A stretch of 64,000 bases of DNA from Rhizobium phaseoli. Lineage in GTDB: Bacteria; Pseudomonadota; Alphaproteobacteria; Rhizobiales; Rhizobiaceae. Position numbers and translations under genes: made by a program. Below are positions 8,795 through 18,150 of this stretch, piece after piece. The DNA is taken from assembly GCF_010668805.1 (NCBI RefSeq), contig NZ_WUFT01000001.1, forward strand, positions 62,001 through 126,000, given 5' to 3'. Positions within the stretch are counted from its first letter, which is position 1, and each line of letters starts with the position of its first letter. The notes beneath the pieces were generated by a model. That model saw only the letters and a list, made by a program, of their open reading frames with translations. It was not told the DNA's origin and did no database searches.

Positions 8795-9897
8795 TCGGCG
8801 GCCTCCTTCATGTCTTCGCCGCTGCTGCGGGCGGCCTCGAATTCGCGGCGCATGCGGCGGACGAGATCGAGTTCGGCCTGGAAGTCCACGTAATGCGGAA
8901 GCTTCAGGTGCTCGACGAAGCCGGTCGCCTGGACGTTGTCGGCATGCGAGATGACGAATTCCTCGTCCTGTGCCGGGGCGGAGATATCCTCGCCGAGCTC
9001 TTCGGCGCGCAATGCGCGATCCACCAGCGACATTGCCATCGCCTTGCGCTCGCTCTGGCCGAAGACCAGACCGTAACCGCGGGTGAATTGCGGCGGCGCC
9101 TTGGCCGAACCCTTGAACTGATTGACCATCTGGCACTCGGTGACCTGGATCGTGCCGAGCGAGACCGCGAAGCCGAGTTCCGGCACGTCGAATTCCACCT
9201 CGACCTCGCCGATGCGGATCTCGCCGGTGAAGGGGTGGTTGCGGCCATAGCCGCGCTGGGTGGAATAACCGAGCGCCAGCAGAAAACCTTCGTCGCCGCG
9301 GGCAAGCGCCTGCAGGCGCAGATCGCGGGTCATCGGGAATTCCATCGGCTCGCGGGTCAGGTCGCCGATTTCGTGATCCTCAGGCATGTCGCCGTCGGCC
9401 TCGATCAGGCCTTCCTCGCCGAGGATTTCGGAGACCCGCATGACGGGGCCGGTTTCGGCGGCGCGCTGCGTGGGCGCCTCGACCGTTTCGTCCTCAAGCA
9501 GCGAAGGATCGAGCAGGCGATGGGTATAATCGAAGGTGGGCCCCAGAAGCTGGCCGCCCGGCAGATCCTTGTAGGTCGCCGAGATGCGGCGTTCGATCGT
9601 CATATCAGCCGTGTCGAGCGGCCTGGAATAGCCAAAACGCGGCAGCGTCGTGCGGTAGGCACGCAGCAGGAAGATCGCCTCGATCATGTCGCCGCGCGAC
9701 TGGCGGACGGCAAGCGCTGCGAGCGTGCGGTCGAAAAGCGAGGCCTCGGCCATGACTCGGTCGACGGCGAGCGCCAGCTGCGCCACGATCTGTTCGATAC
9801 CGATCGCCGGCAGCGAACGGTCGCCGCGGCGGCGGTCGGCCAGCAGGCGGTGGGCATTGGCGATGGCGGCCTCGCCACCCTTGACGGCAACATACAT
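8791..9897 (-). CDS. phnI: PhnI, C-P lyase core subunit (nucleosidase)
   Basis: 368 residues, matching the usual length. With PhnG, PhnH and PhnL it forms ribose 1-phosphonate triphosphate from ATP and the phosphonate; PhnI alone is a purine nucleosidase. The N-terminus MYVAVKGGEAAIANAHRLL and the segment FDYTHRLLDPSLLEDE are family signatures. It starts 4 nt after the phnH stop and overlaps phnJ by 4 nt. Confidence 0.96.
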   Translation of the reverse strand: MYVAVKGGEAAIANAHRLLADRRRGDRSLPAIGIEQIVAQLALAVDRVMAEASLFDRTLAALAVRQSRGDMIEAIFLLRAYRTTLPRFGYSRPLDTADMTIERRISATYKDLPGGQLLGPTFDYTHRLLDPSLLEDETVEAPTQRAAETGPVMRVSEILGEEGLIEADGDMPEDHEIGDLTREPMEFPMTRDLRLQALARGDEGFLLALGYSTQRGYGRNHPFTGEIRIGEVEVEFDVPELGFAVSLGTIQVTECQMVNQFKGSAKAPPQFTRGYGLVFGQSERKAMAMSLVDRALRAEELGEDISAPAQDEEFVISHADNVQATGFVEHLKLPHYVDFQAELDLVRRMRREFEAARSSGEDMKEAAE

Positions 9898-9901
9898 GAG
9901 C

Positions 9902-10510
9902 TCAGATCTCCGTTGCTGTGATCTTGGTGGTGCGCGGCAGGCAGAGAAAACGTGTCGCCGACGTCAGCACGATGTCGATGCCGCGCGGAAAGAGCGCGCG
10001 GTTCTCGGTCCAGAGCCGCAGGAAGGTCTCCGGCAGGCCGACAGGCGCGATTTCCGCCACGCTCTGGATGCCGGGACCCATCAGCGCCAGCCTGCGTCCA
10101 CCCTCGAGTTCGGCGAGTTCAATGACGAGCGTCGTCGAGCGGTCGGGATATTCCTGCGTGCCTGCGGCGAAGAGGCCGAAGGGGCAAAGCGGGATGCCCG
10201 CTTCCGTGAAGGCGAAGCGTGCCTCGGCCTTTTCACCGGTCAGCGGCGCGCCGGTGTGGAAGCCGAGCCACTCCGGCACGGCCGATTTCGCCAGCCCCTG
10301 GGACAGCCAGACAGGCGTGTCGTGGTCACAAAGCGTCAGCGCGATGGCGCCGGCGGCAATGCCGAACGGCACAGGCGGCGCGACATCGGGCCGCACGGTC
10401 TGGATCGTGCCGGGGCGGGCCATGCCGTCCATCAGCATTTTGAAGACGCTCTGGGCGTGGAAGACCGGGTCGGCAAAGCCGCCGGTGAGGGCTTCTGTCT
10501 TCAGTCCCAT
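9902..10510 (-). CDS. phnH: PhnH, C-P lyase core subunit
   Basis: 202 residues, a PLP-transferase-fold scaffold protein of the PhnGHIJ core without PLP chemistry. The N-terminal segment GGFADPVFHAQSVFKMLMDG, followed by MARPG, is the family signature. Its ATG shares one base with the phnG stop (TGATG), which implies translational coupling. phnI begins 4 nt downstream. Confidence 0.95.
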   Translation of the reverse strand: MGLKTEALTGGFADPVFHAQSVFKMLMDGMARPGTIQTVRPDVAPPVPFGIAAGAIALTLCDHDTPVWLSQGLAKSAVPEWLGFHTGAPLTGEKAEARFAFTEAGIPLCPFGLFAAGTQEYPDRSTTLVIELAELEGGRRLALMGPGIQSVAEIAPVGLPETFLRLWTENRALFPRGIDIVLTSATRFLCLPRTTKITATEI

Positions 10511-10986
10511 CAGTTGTCTCCCCTGACCATGGTGAAGAAATCGACGCGGGTCGCTGCCGTCTCGTCCGCCTTGCGGCGTTCGGCAGCGGCGATCCGCTCA
10601 GTGATCGGCAAAAGCAGTGCCTGTTCGACGAAATCCTTCGTTGCTTCCTCCTGCCAGAGCGCGTCGAAAATCGCCGCAAGCCGGGCCTTCTCGCGATCGG
10701 TGCCGAGCGCCTGCGCATGGCCGATCGAGCCGGAGCCGAGCCGGACAGTGGCCCGCGTCACTGTGACTTCGCCAAGATTGAAGGGAGCGCCGCCGCCGCC
10801 GATGCGGCCGCGGACCATCACCAACCCGGTCTCCGGTCCGCGCACCGGATGTGCCGCGGGCTTTTCCGGCAACTCGTTCCAGACCGCCGAAAGTTCGCTC
10901 AGTTGCGCGCGCGCCAGCAGATCGGCGGCGCGTTTGCGCCCGGATGCTGTCTGTGGCGCAGCGTCTGTCCTGTCCGCTGATATCAT
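10510..10986 (-). CDS. phnG: PhnG, C-P lyase core subunit
   Basis: First gene of the lyase operon, 158 residues. PhnG is part of the heterooctameric PhnGHIJ core. Recognisable segments are LLARAQLSEL, the glycine-rich GGGGAPFNLGEVTVTRATV and SIGHAQALGTDREKA. The ATG at 10986 has GAGGAAAG 5-12 nt upstream; a longer frame reaching 11520 has no support and would cross the regulatory region and phnF. Expression is probably set by the operator and Pho box just upstream. Confidence 0.94.
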   Translation of the reverse strand: MISADRTDAAPQTASGRKRAADLLARAQLSELSAVWNELPEKPAAHPVRGPETGLVMVRGRIGGGGAPFNLGEVTVTRATVRLGSGSIGHAQALGTDREKARLAAIFDALWQEEATKDFVEQALLLPITERIAAAERRKADETAATRVDFFTMVRGDN

Positions 10987-11002
10987 TGTCGCTTTCCTCA
11001 AA

Positions 11003-11020
11003 TGTCTATTGATATAGACA
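11003..11020. promoter_or_regulatory. Perfect inverted repeat, likely PhnF operator
   Basis: TGTCTAT-TGAT-ATAGACA, 7-bp arms with a 4-nt spacer. It lies 17 nt upstream of the phnG start codon in the phnG/phnF divergent gap. GntR/HutC-family repressors bind palindromes of this kind, and phnF is the adjacent gene, so this is the likely operator. The assignment is inference from position and symmetry. Confidence 0.7.
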
Positions 11021-11055
11021 ACCATACAAGATATACCTACGCTTAAATCGATGTC

Positions 11056-11073
11056 GTGACAAGCGTGTGACAT
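11056..11073 (-). promoter_or_regulatory. Pho-box-like direct repeat (PhoB site) facing phnG
   Basis: On the minus strand it reads ATGTCAC-ACGC-TTGTCAC: two 7-mers at the 11-nt period of the Pho box (consensus CTGTCAT-N4-CTGTCAT), each matching in TGTCA. It lies 70-87 nt upstream of phnG and upstream of the operator, a sensible position for PhoB activation under phosphate starvation. Confidence 0.6.
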
Positions 11074-11097
11074 CGGACGTGGGAATTGGGGGGCGCA

Positions 11098-11835
11098 ATG
11101 GCGGGATTGAAGCAGGTGCAAAGGCAGACCGGCGTGGCGCTCTGGCGCCAGATCGCCGATCGGATCCGCGAAGCGATCGGCAGCGGAGCCTATGACGAAA
11201 CGGGAATGGTGCCGCCGGAAACGGTCCTGGCGCTGCAATTCGGCGTCAACCGGCATACGGTGCGCAGCGCTTTGGCCGCCTTGGCGCAGGAAGGCATCGT
11301 CCGTGCGGTACAAGGTCGCGGCACGCTGATCGAACGCAAGGAGCGGCTGAATTTCCCGATTACCCGGCGCACGCGGTTCACCGCCGGCATCGGCGATCAG
11401 GCGCGCGAGACACGCGCCCTTCTGCTCGACGAGGTGAAGGAAGAGGCCAGCGCCGATGTCGCCCGCTGGCTGAAACTCAAGCCAGGGGAAGAGGTGATTC
11501 GGCTGGAAACACTGCGCCATGCCGACAGGCGGCCGGTTTCAAAGGCGACGAGCTGGTTTCCTGCCGGGCGTTTCGCCGGGATCGGCGCGGCCTACCGCAA
11601 GCACGAATCGATCACCAAGGCTTTCGCCGAACTCGGCCTGTCGGACTATGTCCGGGCAACGACCGAGGTGACGGCCGCTCATGCGAACACGGCCGATCTG
11701 GCCGATCTGGAACTCACCCCCGGCGCGATCCTGCTGATCGCCAAGGCGATGAACACTGATCTGGACGGCGTGCCGGTGCAATATTCGATCAGCCGGTTTG
11801 CGGCCGATCGGGTGCAGTTCACCATCGAGAATTGA
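11098..11835 (+). CDS. phnF: PhnF, GntR/HutC-family transcriptional regulator
   Basis: 245 residues. An N-terminal winged helix (about 1-75, LRSALAALAQEGIVRAVQGRG is the typical GntR turn and wing) is followed by a C-terminal UTRA ligand domain (about 90-240) ending in SRFAADRVQFTIEN. It is transcribed away from phnG, the usual position of the phn repressor. I chose the ATG at 11098, preceded by GGGGGG; a TTG at 11086 would add four residues and coincide with that site. It probably represses phnG onwards through the palindrome at 11003-11020 and perhaps itself. Confidence 0.93.
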   Translation: MAGLKQVQRQTGVALWRQIADRIREAIGSGAYDETGMVPPETVLALQFGVNRHTVRSALAALAQEGIVRAVQGRGTLIERKERLNFPITRRTRFTAGIGDQARETRALLLDEVKEEASADVARWLKLKPGEEVIRLETLRHADRRPVSKATSWFPAGRFAGIGAAYRKHESITKAFAELGLSDYVRATTEVTAAHANTADLADLELTPGAILLIAKAMNTDLDGVPVQYSISRFAADRVQFTIEN

Positions 11836-11836
11836 G

Positions 11837-11870
11837 AACAGCCTTCCCTGTCGGAACAGGGAAGGCTGTT
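11837..11870. terminator. Bidirectional intrinsic terminator between phnF and gpmA
   Basis: Perfect 14-bp stem (AACAGCCTTCCCTG / CAGGGAAGGCTGTT) with a 6-nt loop in the 39-nt gap between two converging genes. The A-rich and T-rich ends allow function in both directions. Confidence 0.88.
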
Positions 11871-11874
11871 GCAT

Positions 11875-12510
11875 TCAGTGCGCGCCGGACATATCGCCGA
11901 GCACTTCCTTCGACGCGACGGTGGAATCCGCCTTCAGCTTGTAGACCATGGGAACGCCGGTCGCGAGATTGAGGGCAAGCACGCCTTCTTTGCTCAGCTT
12001 GTCGAGTACCATCACCAGCGAGCGCAGCGAATTGCCATGTGCGGCAACCAGCACCTTCTCGCCGTTGAGCACGCGCGGCAGGATTTCGGTGAGGTAGTAG
12101 GGCCAGACGCGGGCGCCGGTGTCGCGCAGGCTCTCGCCGCCCGGAGGCGGCACGTCGTAGGAACGGCGCCAGATATGCACCTGTTCCTCGCCCCATTTGG
12201 CGCGGGCATCGTCCTTGTTGAGGCCGGAAAGATCGCCGTAGTCGCGCTCGTTCAGCGCCTGGTCGCGGATCGTCGGCAGATCGGGCTGGCCGACCTTGTC
12301 GAGGATGAGCTTCAGCGTGTGCTGCGCGCGCACCAGCACCGAGGTGTAGGCGACGTCGAATTTGATCCCGTATTCGGCGAGCGCCTTGCCGCCGGCATTG
12401 GCTTCCTCGATGCCGAGCGCCGTCAGATCGGGATCCTTCCAGCCGGTGAAGAGATTCTTCAGGTTCCAGTCACTCTGGCCGTGGCGAACGAGGACGAGGG
12501 TACCGCTCAT
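11875..12510 (-). CDS. gpmA: GpmA, 2,3-bisphosphoglycerate-dependent phosphoglycerate mutase
   Basis: Interconverts 3- and 2-phosphoglycerate in glycolysis and gluconeogenesis. 211 residues, the short rhizobial form. VRHGQSDWN near 8-16 carries the phosphorylated histidine, [12 protein letters not shown] follows, [16 protein letters not shown] is typical of the dPGM type, and AHGNSLR holds the second active-site His. It follows dapB by 21 nt on the same strand, an arrangement common in rhizobia. Confidence 0.96.
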   Translation of the reverse strand: MSGTLVLVRHGQSDWNLKNLFTGWKDPDLTALGIEEANAGGKALAEYGIKFDVAYTSVLVRAQHTLKLILDKVGQPDLPTIRDQALNERDYGDLSGLNKDDARAKWGEEQVHIWRRSYDVPPPGGESLRDTGARVWPYYLTEILPRVLNGEKVLVAAHGNSLRSLVMVLDKLSKEGVLALNLATGVPMVYKLKADSTVASKEVLGDMSGAH

Positions 12511-12531
12511 GAATATGCCTCCGAGATGTCG

Positions 12532-13356
12532 TTATTGGGAAGAAAGCCCGAGCACGTCGAGCATGGAATAGAGACCCGGCTTCTTGTCGCGCGCCCAGAG
12601 CGCGGCCTTGATGGCGCCGCGCGCAAAGATCGACCGGTCGGCAGCGCTGTGCGACAGGGTGACGATCTCGCCTTCGCCGGCAAAAAGCACCGAATGCTCA
12701 CCGATGACGGAGCCGCCGCGCAGCGTCGCAAAACCGATCGTGCCGGCTTGCCGGGCGCCGGTATGACCGTCGCGCACCCGCACCGATTTCGCAGCCAGAT
12801 CGATACCGCGCCCCTTGGCCGCGGCCTCGCCGAGGAGGAGGGCGGTGCCGGAAGGTGCGTCCACCTTGTGCTTATGGTGCATTTCCAGGATTTCGATATC
12901 CCAGTCCTCAGGCTCGAGCGCGCGGGCGGCCTGCTCGGCGAGCACGCTGAGCAGATTGACCCCGAGGCTCATATTGCCTGACTTGACGATACGGGCATGG
13001 CGGGCCGCAGCAGTGATCTTGGCATCGTCGTCGCCCGAACAGCCTGTGGTGCCGACGACATGGACGATGCGGGCCTGAGCGGCCAGCCCCGAAAACTCCA
13101 CTGTTGCGGCAGGCGAGGTGAAGTCGAGTACGCCTTCGGCCTCCAGAAAAGCATTGAGCGGATCGTCGCCGATGATGACACCGGTCGGGCCGAGACCGGC
13201 GATCTCGCCGGCATCCTTGCCGATAAAGGGCGAACCGCTGCGCTCGACCGCGGCATGGAGTGTGGCGCCCTCGATGGAATGGATGAGCCGGATCAGCGTC
13301 TGCCCCATGCGCCCGGCTGCGCCAACCACCACCAGTTTCATCGCAGCATCGCTCAT
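12532..13356 (-). CDS. dapB: DapB, 4-hydroxy-tetrahydrodipicolinate reductase
   Basis: NAD(P)H-dependent step of lysine and diaminopimelate synthesis. 274 residues. The dinucleotide-binding loop [10 protein letters not shown] lies near 10-19; the substrate and catalytic region [15 protein letters not shown] near 160-174 keeps the His-His and Lys. It starts 15 nt after the exporter gene and precedes gpmA, so the three are likely one transcript. Confidence 0.97.
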   Translation of the reverse strand: MSDAAMKLVVVGAAGRMGQTLIRLIHSIEGATLHAAVERSGSPFIGKDAGEIAGLGPTGVIIGDDPLNAFLEAEGVLDFTSPAATVEFSGLAAQARIVHVVGTTGCSGDDDAKITAAARHARIVKSGNMSLGVNLLSVLAEQAARALEPEDWDIEILEMHHKHKVDAPSGTALLLGEAAAKGRGIDLAAKSVRVRDGHTGARQAGTIGFATLRGGSVIGEHSVLFAGEGEIVTLSHSAADRSIFARGAIKAALWARDKKPGLYSMLDVLGLSSQ

Positions 13357-13371
13357 TTCAGGCTCACCAGG

Positions 13372-15159
13372 TCAGTTTGAATCGGAGGCCGAAGGCCTCT
13401 GCAGATTGTTGAGGCGAGCGTAAAGGCCGTCACTGACCTTCGCAAGCGTCTCGTGATTGCCTTCTTCGACGACGCGGCCCTGCTGCATAACGACAATCTT
13501 GTTGGCGCGCACCACGGTCGAAAGCCGGTGGGCGATGACGACGACAGTGCGCCCGGTCATCGCTTCGTCGAGCGCCTTCTGCACGGCCGCTTCAGATTCG
13601 GTGTCGAGGGCAGACGTCGCCTCGTCGAGCAGCAGGATCGGCGCATTGCGCACCAGCGCACGTGCAATCGACAGCCGCTGGCGCTGGCCGCCCGAAAGCG
13701 TCACGCCGTTTTCGCCGACCGGCGTGTCGTAACCCTGCGGCTGGGCTGAGATGAAATCATGCGCATAGGCAAGCCTGGCCGCGTCTTCCACCTCGGCATC
13801 GGTGGCTTCCGGCCGGCCATAGCGGATATTGTCGCGGATCGTGCCCTCGAACAGGTAGGGCTGCTGCGAGACATAAGCGAGCTGATGGCGCAGCGATTTC
13901 TTGGTGATGTGGGCAATGTCCTGCCCGTCGATCAGGATCTCGCCCTCGCGTGGATCGTAGAAGCGCGGAATGAGGTTGATGACGGTGGATTTGCCGGCCC
14001 CCGAAGGACCGACCAGCGCCGTGGTCGCGCCGCCCTCGGCGACGAAGCTCACACCGCTCAGCACGCTCTCACTGCCATAGCCGAAAGAAACATTGCGGAA
14101 TTCGATCCGGGCTTGCGTCACCGTCAGCGGCTGGGCATCCGGCAGGTCGCGCTGGCGCGGCTCCATGTCGAGCAGTTCGTAGATCATCCGCGCATTGACG
14201 ACGGCGCGCTCCATCTGCACCTGCAGGCGGGCAAGCCGGCGGGCCGGGTCATAGGCAAGCAACAGCGCCGTGACGAAAGAGAAGAAGGCGCCCGGCGGCA
14301 CATTGTAGTAGATCGAACGATAGGCGGCATAGGCCAGCACGCTGGCAACGGCAAAACCCGCGAAACTCTCGGTCAGCGGAGACGTGCGTTCCGAAAGCCG
14401 GGCAATCCGGTTCGCCCTGTTTTCGGCACCCTTGATGAGTTTGGTGACCTTGCGTTCCAGCTCGTCTTCCATCGTGAAGGCTTTCACGATGGCGATGCCC
14501 TGGATCGTCTCCTGCATGGCGCCGAGAACGTAGCTGTTCAAGTGCACCGCCTCGCGCGTTGCCGAGCGCAGCCGCTTGGAAACATAGCGCAGCGCATAAA
14601 GCAGCGGCGGGGCCATGATGAACACCGCAAGGCTGAGCAACGGATCCTGGAGGATCATCACGGCGAGCAGCGAAACGAAGGTCAGCAGATCGCGGACCGT
14701 CGAGGTGATCGTCAGGTTGAGCACGTCGCGGATGCCGCTGACGTTCTGGCTCACCTGCGCGGCGATATGGGCAGAGCGCGCCTCGCTGAAGAAGCCGACC
14801 GAAAGCGTCATCAGATGCGAGTAGAGCCGCCGCTGGTAACGGGCGACGATATCGTTGCCGACCTTGGAAAGCGCCACCGCCTGGCCGTAACTGGCAAAAC
14901 CGCGCAACACGAAAGCGATGAAAATCGAAAGACAGATGATCCAGACGACGTCGGCGCGCCGGTTGGCGAAGGCCTCGTCGATGATCGCCCGCATGATCCA
15001 GGCGGTAAACGCCGTCGAAAGCGCCACCACGATCAGGCAGGCAATCGCAAAGACATAGCCCCAGAGATGATCGCGGCCGTTTTCAGCGATGATGCGCTTG
15101 AGGATGCCGGTTACGGTATCGCTGCTGACGCTCTGCGTTTTGCTTTCCGCCGCTTCCAA
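13372..15159 (-). CDS. MsbA-like ABC exporter (fused membrane and ATPase domains)
   Basis: 595 residues: six membrane helices over about 30-330, then an ATPase domain with Walker A GPSGAGKST near 393, signature [15 protein letters not shown] near 495 and Walker B ILLLDEATSALD near 520. The layout is that of homodimeric lipid or multidrug exporters such as MsbA; the cargo cannot be told from sequence. The start is TTG at 15159 with AGGAAA about 10 nt upstream. dapB and gpmA follow closely, though they have no obvious functional link. Confidence 0.88.
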   Translation of the reverse strand: MEAAESKTQSVSSDTVTGILKRIIAENGRDHLWGYVFAIACLIVVALSTAFTAWIMRAIIDEAFANRRADVVWIICLSIFIAFVLRGFASYGQAVALSKVGNDIVARYQRRLYSHLMTLSVGFFSEARSAHIAAQVSQNVSGIRDVLNLTITSTVRDLLTFVSLLAVMILQDPLLSLAVFIMAPPLLYALRYVSKRLRSATREAVHLNSYVLGAMQETIQGIAIVKAFTMEDELERKVTKLIKGAENRANRIARLSERTSPLTESFAGFAVASVLAYAAYRSIYYNVPPGAFFSFVTALLLAYDPARRLARLQVQMERAVVNARMIYELLDMEPRQRDLPDAQPLTVTQARIEFRNVSFGYGSESVLSGVSFVAEGGATTALVGPSGAGKSTVINLIPRFYDPREGEILIDGQDIAHITKKSLRHQLAYVSQQPYLFEGTIRDNIRYGRPEATDAEVEDAARLAYAHDFISAQPQGYDTPVGENGVTLSGGQRQRLSIARALVRNAPILLLDEATSALDTESEAAVQKALDEAMTGRTVVVIAHRLSTVVRANKIVVMQQGRVVEEGNHETLAKVSDGLYARLNNLQRPSASDSN

Positions 15160-15282
15160 AAATCGGGTTTCCTGTCTCGGACCAAACGCGGCGCAGGGGC
15201 GACGCGTACTTTTGCCGGCTCTATAAAGAGTTGGGACTGGTTTGGCTAGAGCGCTGCCCGCCCGGTTGGCCCCCCACCGGGC

Positions 15283-16308
15283 TCAGCGGCGCCAGCGGCG
15301 GCCTTCCGTCGAGACGCCGAAATTCGCCGGCATGCGGGCATAGGAGGAAAGCCCGGCAAGCGCTGCCAGCGGATGTGTCACCACATAGGTCGGAATGGTG
15401 CGAAGCAGCGCCGTATGCGGCGCCTTGTCCTCGAAGGCCAAGCGGAATTCCGGCCTCTTCAGCGCCGGGAGGATCTTCTGCGAGATGCCGCCTGAGAGAT
15501 AGACGCCGCCGCGGGCCATGAACACCATCGCCATGTCGCCCGCCACCCGGCCGAGATAGGTGGCAAACAGCGAGACGGTCTCGATCGCTGCCTTGTCGCT
15601 GCCGGCAAGCGCGTGGGAGGTGATGTCGGCCGGATCCTTCATGGTCGGCTGGATGCCGTCGACCACGCAGATGGCATTGTAGAGGTTGACGAGGCCCCGC
15701 CCGCAAAGGATCTGCTCGGCGGAGACGCGGCCTTCGATCGTCTCGATATGGGGAAAGATTTGATAGTCGCGTTTGCTGCGCGGTCCGAGATCGACATGGC
15801 CGCCTTCGCCGGGAACCGGGATCCAGCTGTGCTGGGCATGCACCAGCCCGCCGACGCCGAGCCCGGTGCCGGGTCCGAGCACGACGCGGGACGCGATCAT
15901 GTCGCCGGTGGCGTCGCCGATGCGTTCGCGGTTCTCATCCGAAAGGGCGGCGACTGCCAGCGCCTGCGCCTCGAAATCGTTGACGACGAGCACGTCCTCC
16001 ATGCCGAGGCCCTCGATCATCGTCTTTGGCCGCACCACCCAGTCGCAATTGGTCAGCGGGATCTCGTCGTCGTTGATCGGCCCGGCGACGGCAAGGATCG
16101 CCGAACGCGGCTGCACGGCTGTCTTGTCGAGCACGCCTTGCTGGATCGCTTCGTCGATCGTCGCGAAATCCGCCGTGCGCACGTTCGGAAACTGCTTCGG
16201 CTCGGCATAGGCATCGGTCAGGATGGAGAAGCGGGCATTGGTGCCGCCGATATCGCCGATCAGGATCGGGAAAGGCAGCGGAGCGGTGCTGTTGTTCGGT
16301 TTTGGCAT
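15283..16308 (-). CDS. glk: Glk, glucokinase
   Basis: ATP-dependent phosphorylation of glucose to glucose 6-phosphate, feeding the Entner-Doudoroff route. 341 residues, the size of the proteobacterial Glk family. ATP-binding [13 protein letters not shown] near 18-30, substrate loop [12 protein letters not shown], and [10 protein letters not shown] then [13 protein letters not shown] are all present. It starts 17 nt after mgsA. A GC-rich hairpin without a T-run overlaps its 3' end. Confidence 0.96.
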   Translation of the reverse strand: MPKPNNSTAPLPFPILIGDIGGTNARFSILTDAYAEPKQFPNVRTADFATIDEAIQQGVLDKTAVQPRSAILAVAGPINDDEIPLTNCDWVVRPKTMIEGLGMEDVLVVNDFEAQALAVAALSDENRERIGDATGDMIASRVVLGPGTGLGVGGLVHAQHSWIPVPGEGGHVDLGPRSKRDYQIFPHIETIEGRVSAEQILCGRGLVNLYNAICVVDGIQPTMKDPADITSHALAGSDKAAIETVSLFATYLGRVAGDMAMVFMARGGVYLSGGISQKILPALKRPEFRLAFEDKAPHTALLRTIPTYVVTHPLAALAGLSSYARMPANFGVSTEGRRWRR

Positions 16309-16325
16309 GGCCGGTTCCGTGCTGA

Positions 16326-16706
16326 TCAGGCTTCGAGTGTGGGAAGAAGTTTTATAGCGGTCGCATGGTTGAGCGCCATCGGAATATCGTAAAAGATCGC
16401 GAGCCGCATCAGCGCCTTGACGTCGACATCGTGCGGCATCGGCGTCAACGGGTCGACGAAGAAGATCAGGGCGTCGACCTCGCCGGTCGAAATCAGCGCA
16501 CCGATCTGCTGGTCGCCGCCGAGCGGTCCGCTTTTCAGCCTGGTGACGTCGAGATCCGGGGCGGCGTCGAGCACCCGCCCGCCGGTCGTGCCGGTGGCGA
16601 CGATCTTCCAGCGAGAGAGAATATCCCGGTGGGCGCGGGCGAAATCCGCCATGTCGTCTTTCTTCTGGTCATGCGCAATCAATGCAAGGCATTTGCCGCC
16701 GGCCAT
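16326..16706 (-). CDS. mgsA: MgsA, methylglyoxal synthase
   Basis: Converts dihydroxyacetone phosphate to methylglyoxal and phosphate. 126 residues. The active-site motifs GGDQQIGA (Asp at about 65, the catalytic base) and PHDVDVKAL (His at about 92) match E. coli MgsA, as do the phosphate-binding KSGPLGGD and GTTGG segments. It is joined with glk on one strand, placing a glycolytic overflow bypass next to sugar entry. Confidence 0.95.
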   Translation of the reverse strand: MAGGKCLALIAHDQKKDDMADFARAHRDILSRWKIVATGTTGGRVLDAAPDLDVTRLKSGPLGGDQQIGALISTGEVDALIFFVDPLTPMPHDVDVKALMRLAIFYDIPMALNHATAIKLLPTLEA

Positions 16707-16807
16707 GAACCTAATCTCCGCCCAAGCAATTCAATCGATTTGACCGCTTCTATACCAAGAATTTGCGATTTGAAAGACAGCCCACTGTCCCTCCGCCTCG
16801 GCCATTC

Positions 16808-17884
16808 TCATTGGATCGACGGCTTGTCGTTCGGAACCGGGCCGACATCCGGCAGTGTCTCATCGGGATCGGTGGCCGGCTCTGCTGCCGGAGCGGCAGT
16901 CAGCGCGCTTGCGGCGGACGGCCCGCCATAGGTGGCGGCCTGCATCGAGGTGACGGCAGCGGCATCGAGCACGGCGGCGCAGGCTTTCGGTAGGTCGGAA
17001 ACCATCATCTCGCGCGGCGGCTTCGGCGGCTTGGCGCCGGGCTTCGGCGGTTTCGGCGGCGCCCAGGGGCCTGGCGTGAACCACCAGGCGAGCGATTTGT
17101 CGCAGCCGTCGCCGGCGGCAACAGGGGCCTGCGGCGTGCATCCGGCCGCACCGGCCGGGCATTTGATGCGGATGTGGAAATGCGAGTCATGGCCGTATTC
17201 CGGCCGAAGCTTGCCGAGATTGGTGCGATCTCCCGTCCAGGTGTCGCACATCTTCTTCTTGATCGCCGGGTTGACGAATATGCGCTGCACCTCGGGATAG
17301 CTTGCCGCCAGCATCAGCAGCCGTGCCCGCGATTGCGTCCACACGTTCGGGTCGACGGTCAGGAATTTGTCCTTCTGCAGCATGGTGGTGAAGGGCAGGT
17401 CCTCGCGCTCCTTGGCCGTCATGCGGCGCGCCGGCATCGGCGTGAACCAGACGTCGGCATCGAGGCCGATCTGGTGCGAGGCATGACCGTTGAACATCGG
17501 CCCGCCGCGCGGCTGAGCGATGTCGCCGACGAGAAGGCCCGGCCAGCCGGCATATTTGGCCCCGTCCTCAGAAAGACGTTCGAGCAGCGAAATCATCGCC
17601 GGATTGCCCCAGCGGCGATTGCGCGAAAGCCGCATCGCCTCCCAGGTCGGCCCGTCTGTGGGAAGCGCCACCGCCCCCGTCATGCAGCCCTTGGCGTAAA
17701 AGCCGATCGGCTGTGCCGATCCCTGGGTCGGCAGGCTGACGGCACCGAACTGGCCCTTGGCGCTGCCGGGGCTAGGCGTCTTCTGCTCAGCGCCGACATC
17801 GCCGGCGGCAAGGCTTGCGCCGATTGCGCCGGCAAGCGTCAGTTTGCCGAATGTCCTGAAAGCCTGCGCGAAGCCGAAAGCCAT
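16808..17884 (-). CDS. mepA: MepA, penicillin-insensitive murein endopeptidase (M74)
   Basis: Periplasmic zinc peptidase that cuts D-Ala-DAP crosslinks in peptidoglycan. 358 residues from the ATG at 17884, with AAGGAAA upstream. Signal peptide at about 1-32 (FGKLTLAGAIGASLAAGDVGA). Zinc ligands are in GHASHQIGLDADVWF and HDSHFHIRI. The C-terminal third carries a proline-rich stretch (PPKPPKPGAKPPKPP) and an Ala-rich tail not needed for catalysis. A longer frame to 18031 would hide the signal peptide, so I reject it. Confidence 0.93.
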   Translation of the reverse strand: MAFGFAQAFRTFGKLTLAGAIGASLAAGDVGAEQKTPSPGSAKGQFGAVSLPTQGSAQPIGFYAKGCMTGAVALPTDGPTWEAMRLSRNRRWGNPAMISLLERLSEDGAKYAGWPGLLVGDIAQPRGGPMFNGHASHQIGLDADVWFTPMPARRMTAKEREDLPFTTMLQKDKFLTVDPNVWTQSRARLLMLAASYPEVQRIFVNPAIKKKMCDTWTGDRTNLGKLRPEYGHDSHFHIRIKCPAGAAGCTPQAPVAAGDGCDKSLAWWFTPGPWAPPKPPKPGAKPPKPPREMMVSDLPKACAAVLDAAAVTSMQAATYGGPSAASALTAAPAAEPATDPDETLPDVGPVPNDKPSIQ

Positions 17885-18150
17885 ACTATTTCCTTGAACC
17901 GCTGCCGAAGTGATTTGCGTCGAATCTATCGTGAAAAGCGATTTTGGTGAATCGATGATTTGGCTGGCGAGGATCGAAGCAGGCGGTGACGGATCGCCGC
18001 AGCGCCCGCCCGATCCCGCTGACGCCTTCAACCTTGACGCGGCCGAGCCAGGTCAAATTTTCGCGTGCCCGGCAAAAACCAAACTCTCTCCTGTTTTTCG
18101 CCGGTATTTTTCGTATGGTCGAACCCGTCAATAATCAAGGGAAAGCGTGA
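17885..18150. promoter_or_regulatory. Divergent promoter region between mepA and yejA
   Basis: 266 nt without a supportable gene, placed between two genes read outwards, so it must hold both promoters. An AT-richer block near 18055-18115 is the most likely place for the yejA promoter. I see no clear operator. Confidence 0.5.

Noticed and set aside
13759..15249. 496-residue plus-strand frame opposite the MsbA-like gene
   Set aside because: Shadow of a clear ABC exporter; no ribosome-binding site and no recognisable domain.
15251..15295. Terminator after glk
   Set aside because: A GC-rich hairpin (CCCGGT/ACCGGG) overlaps the end of glk but has no T-run, so it is not listed as a terminator.
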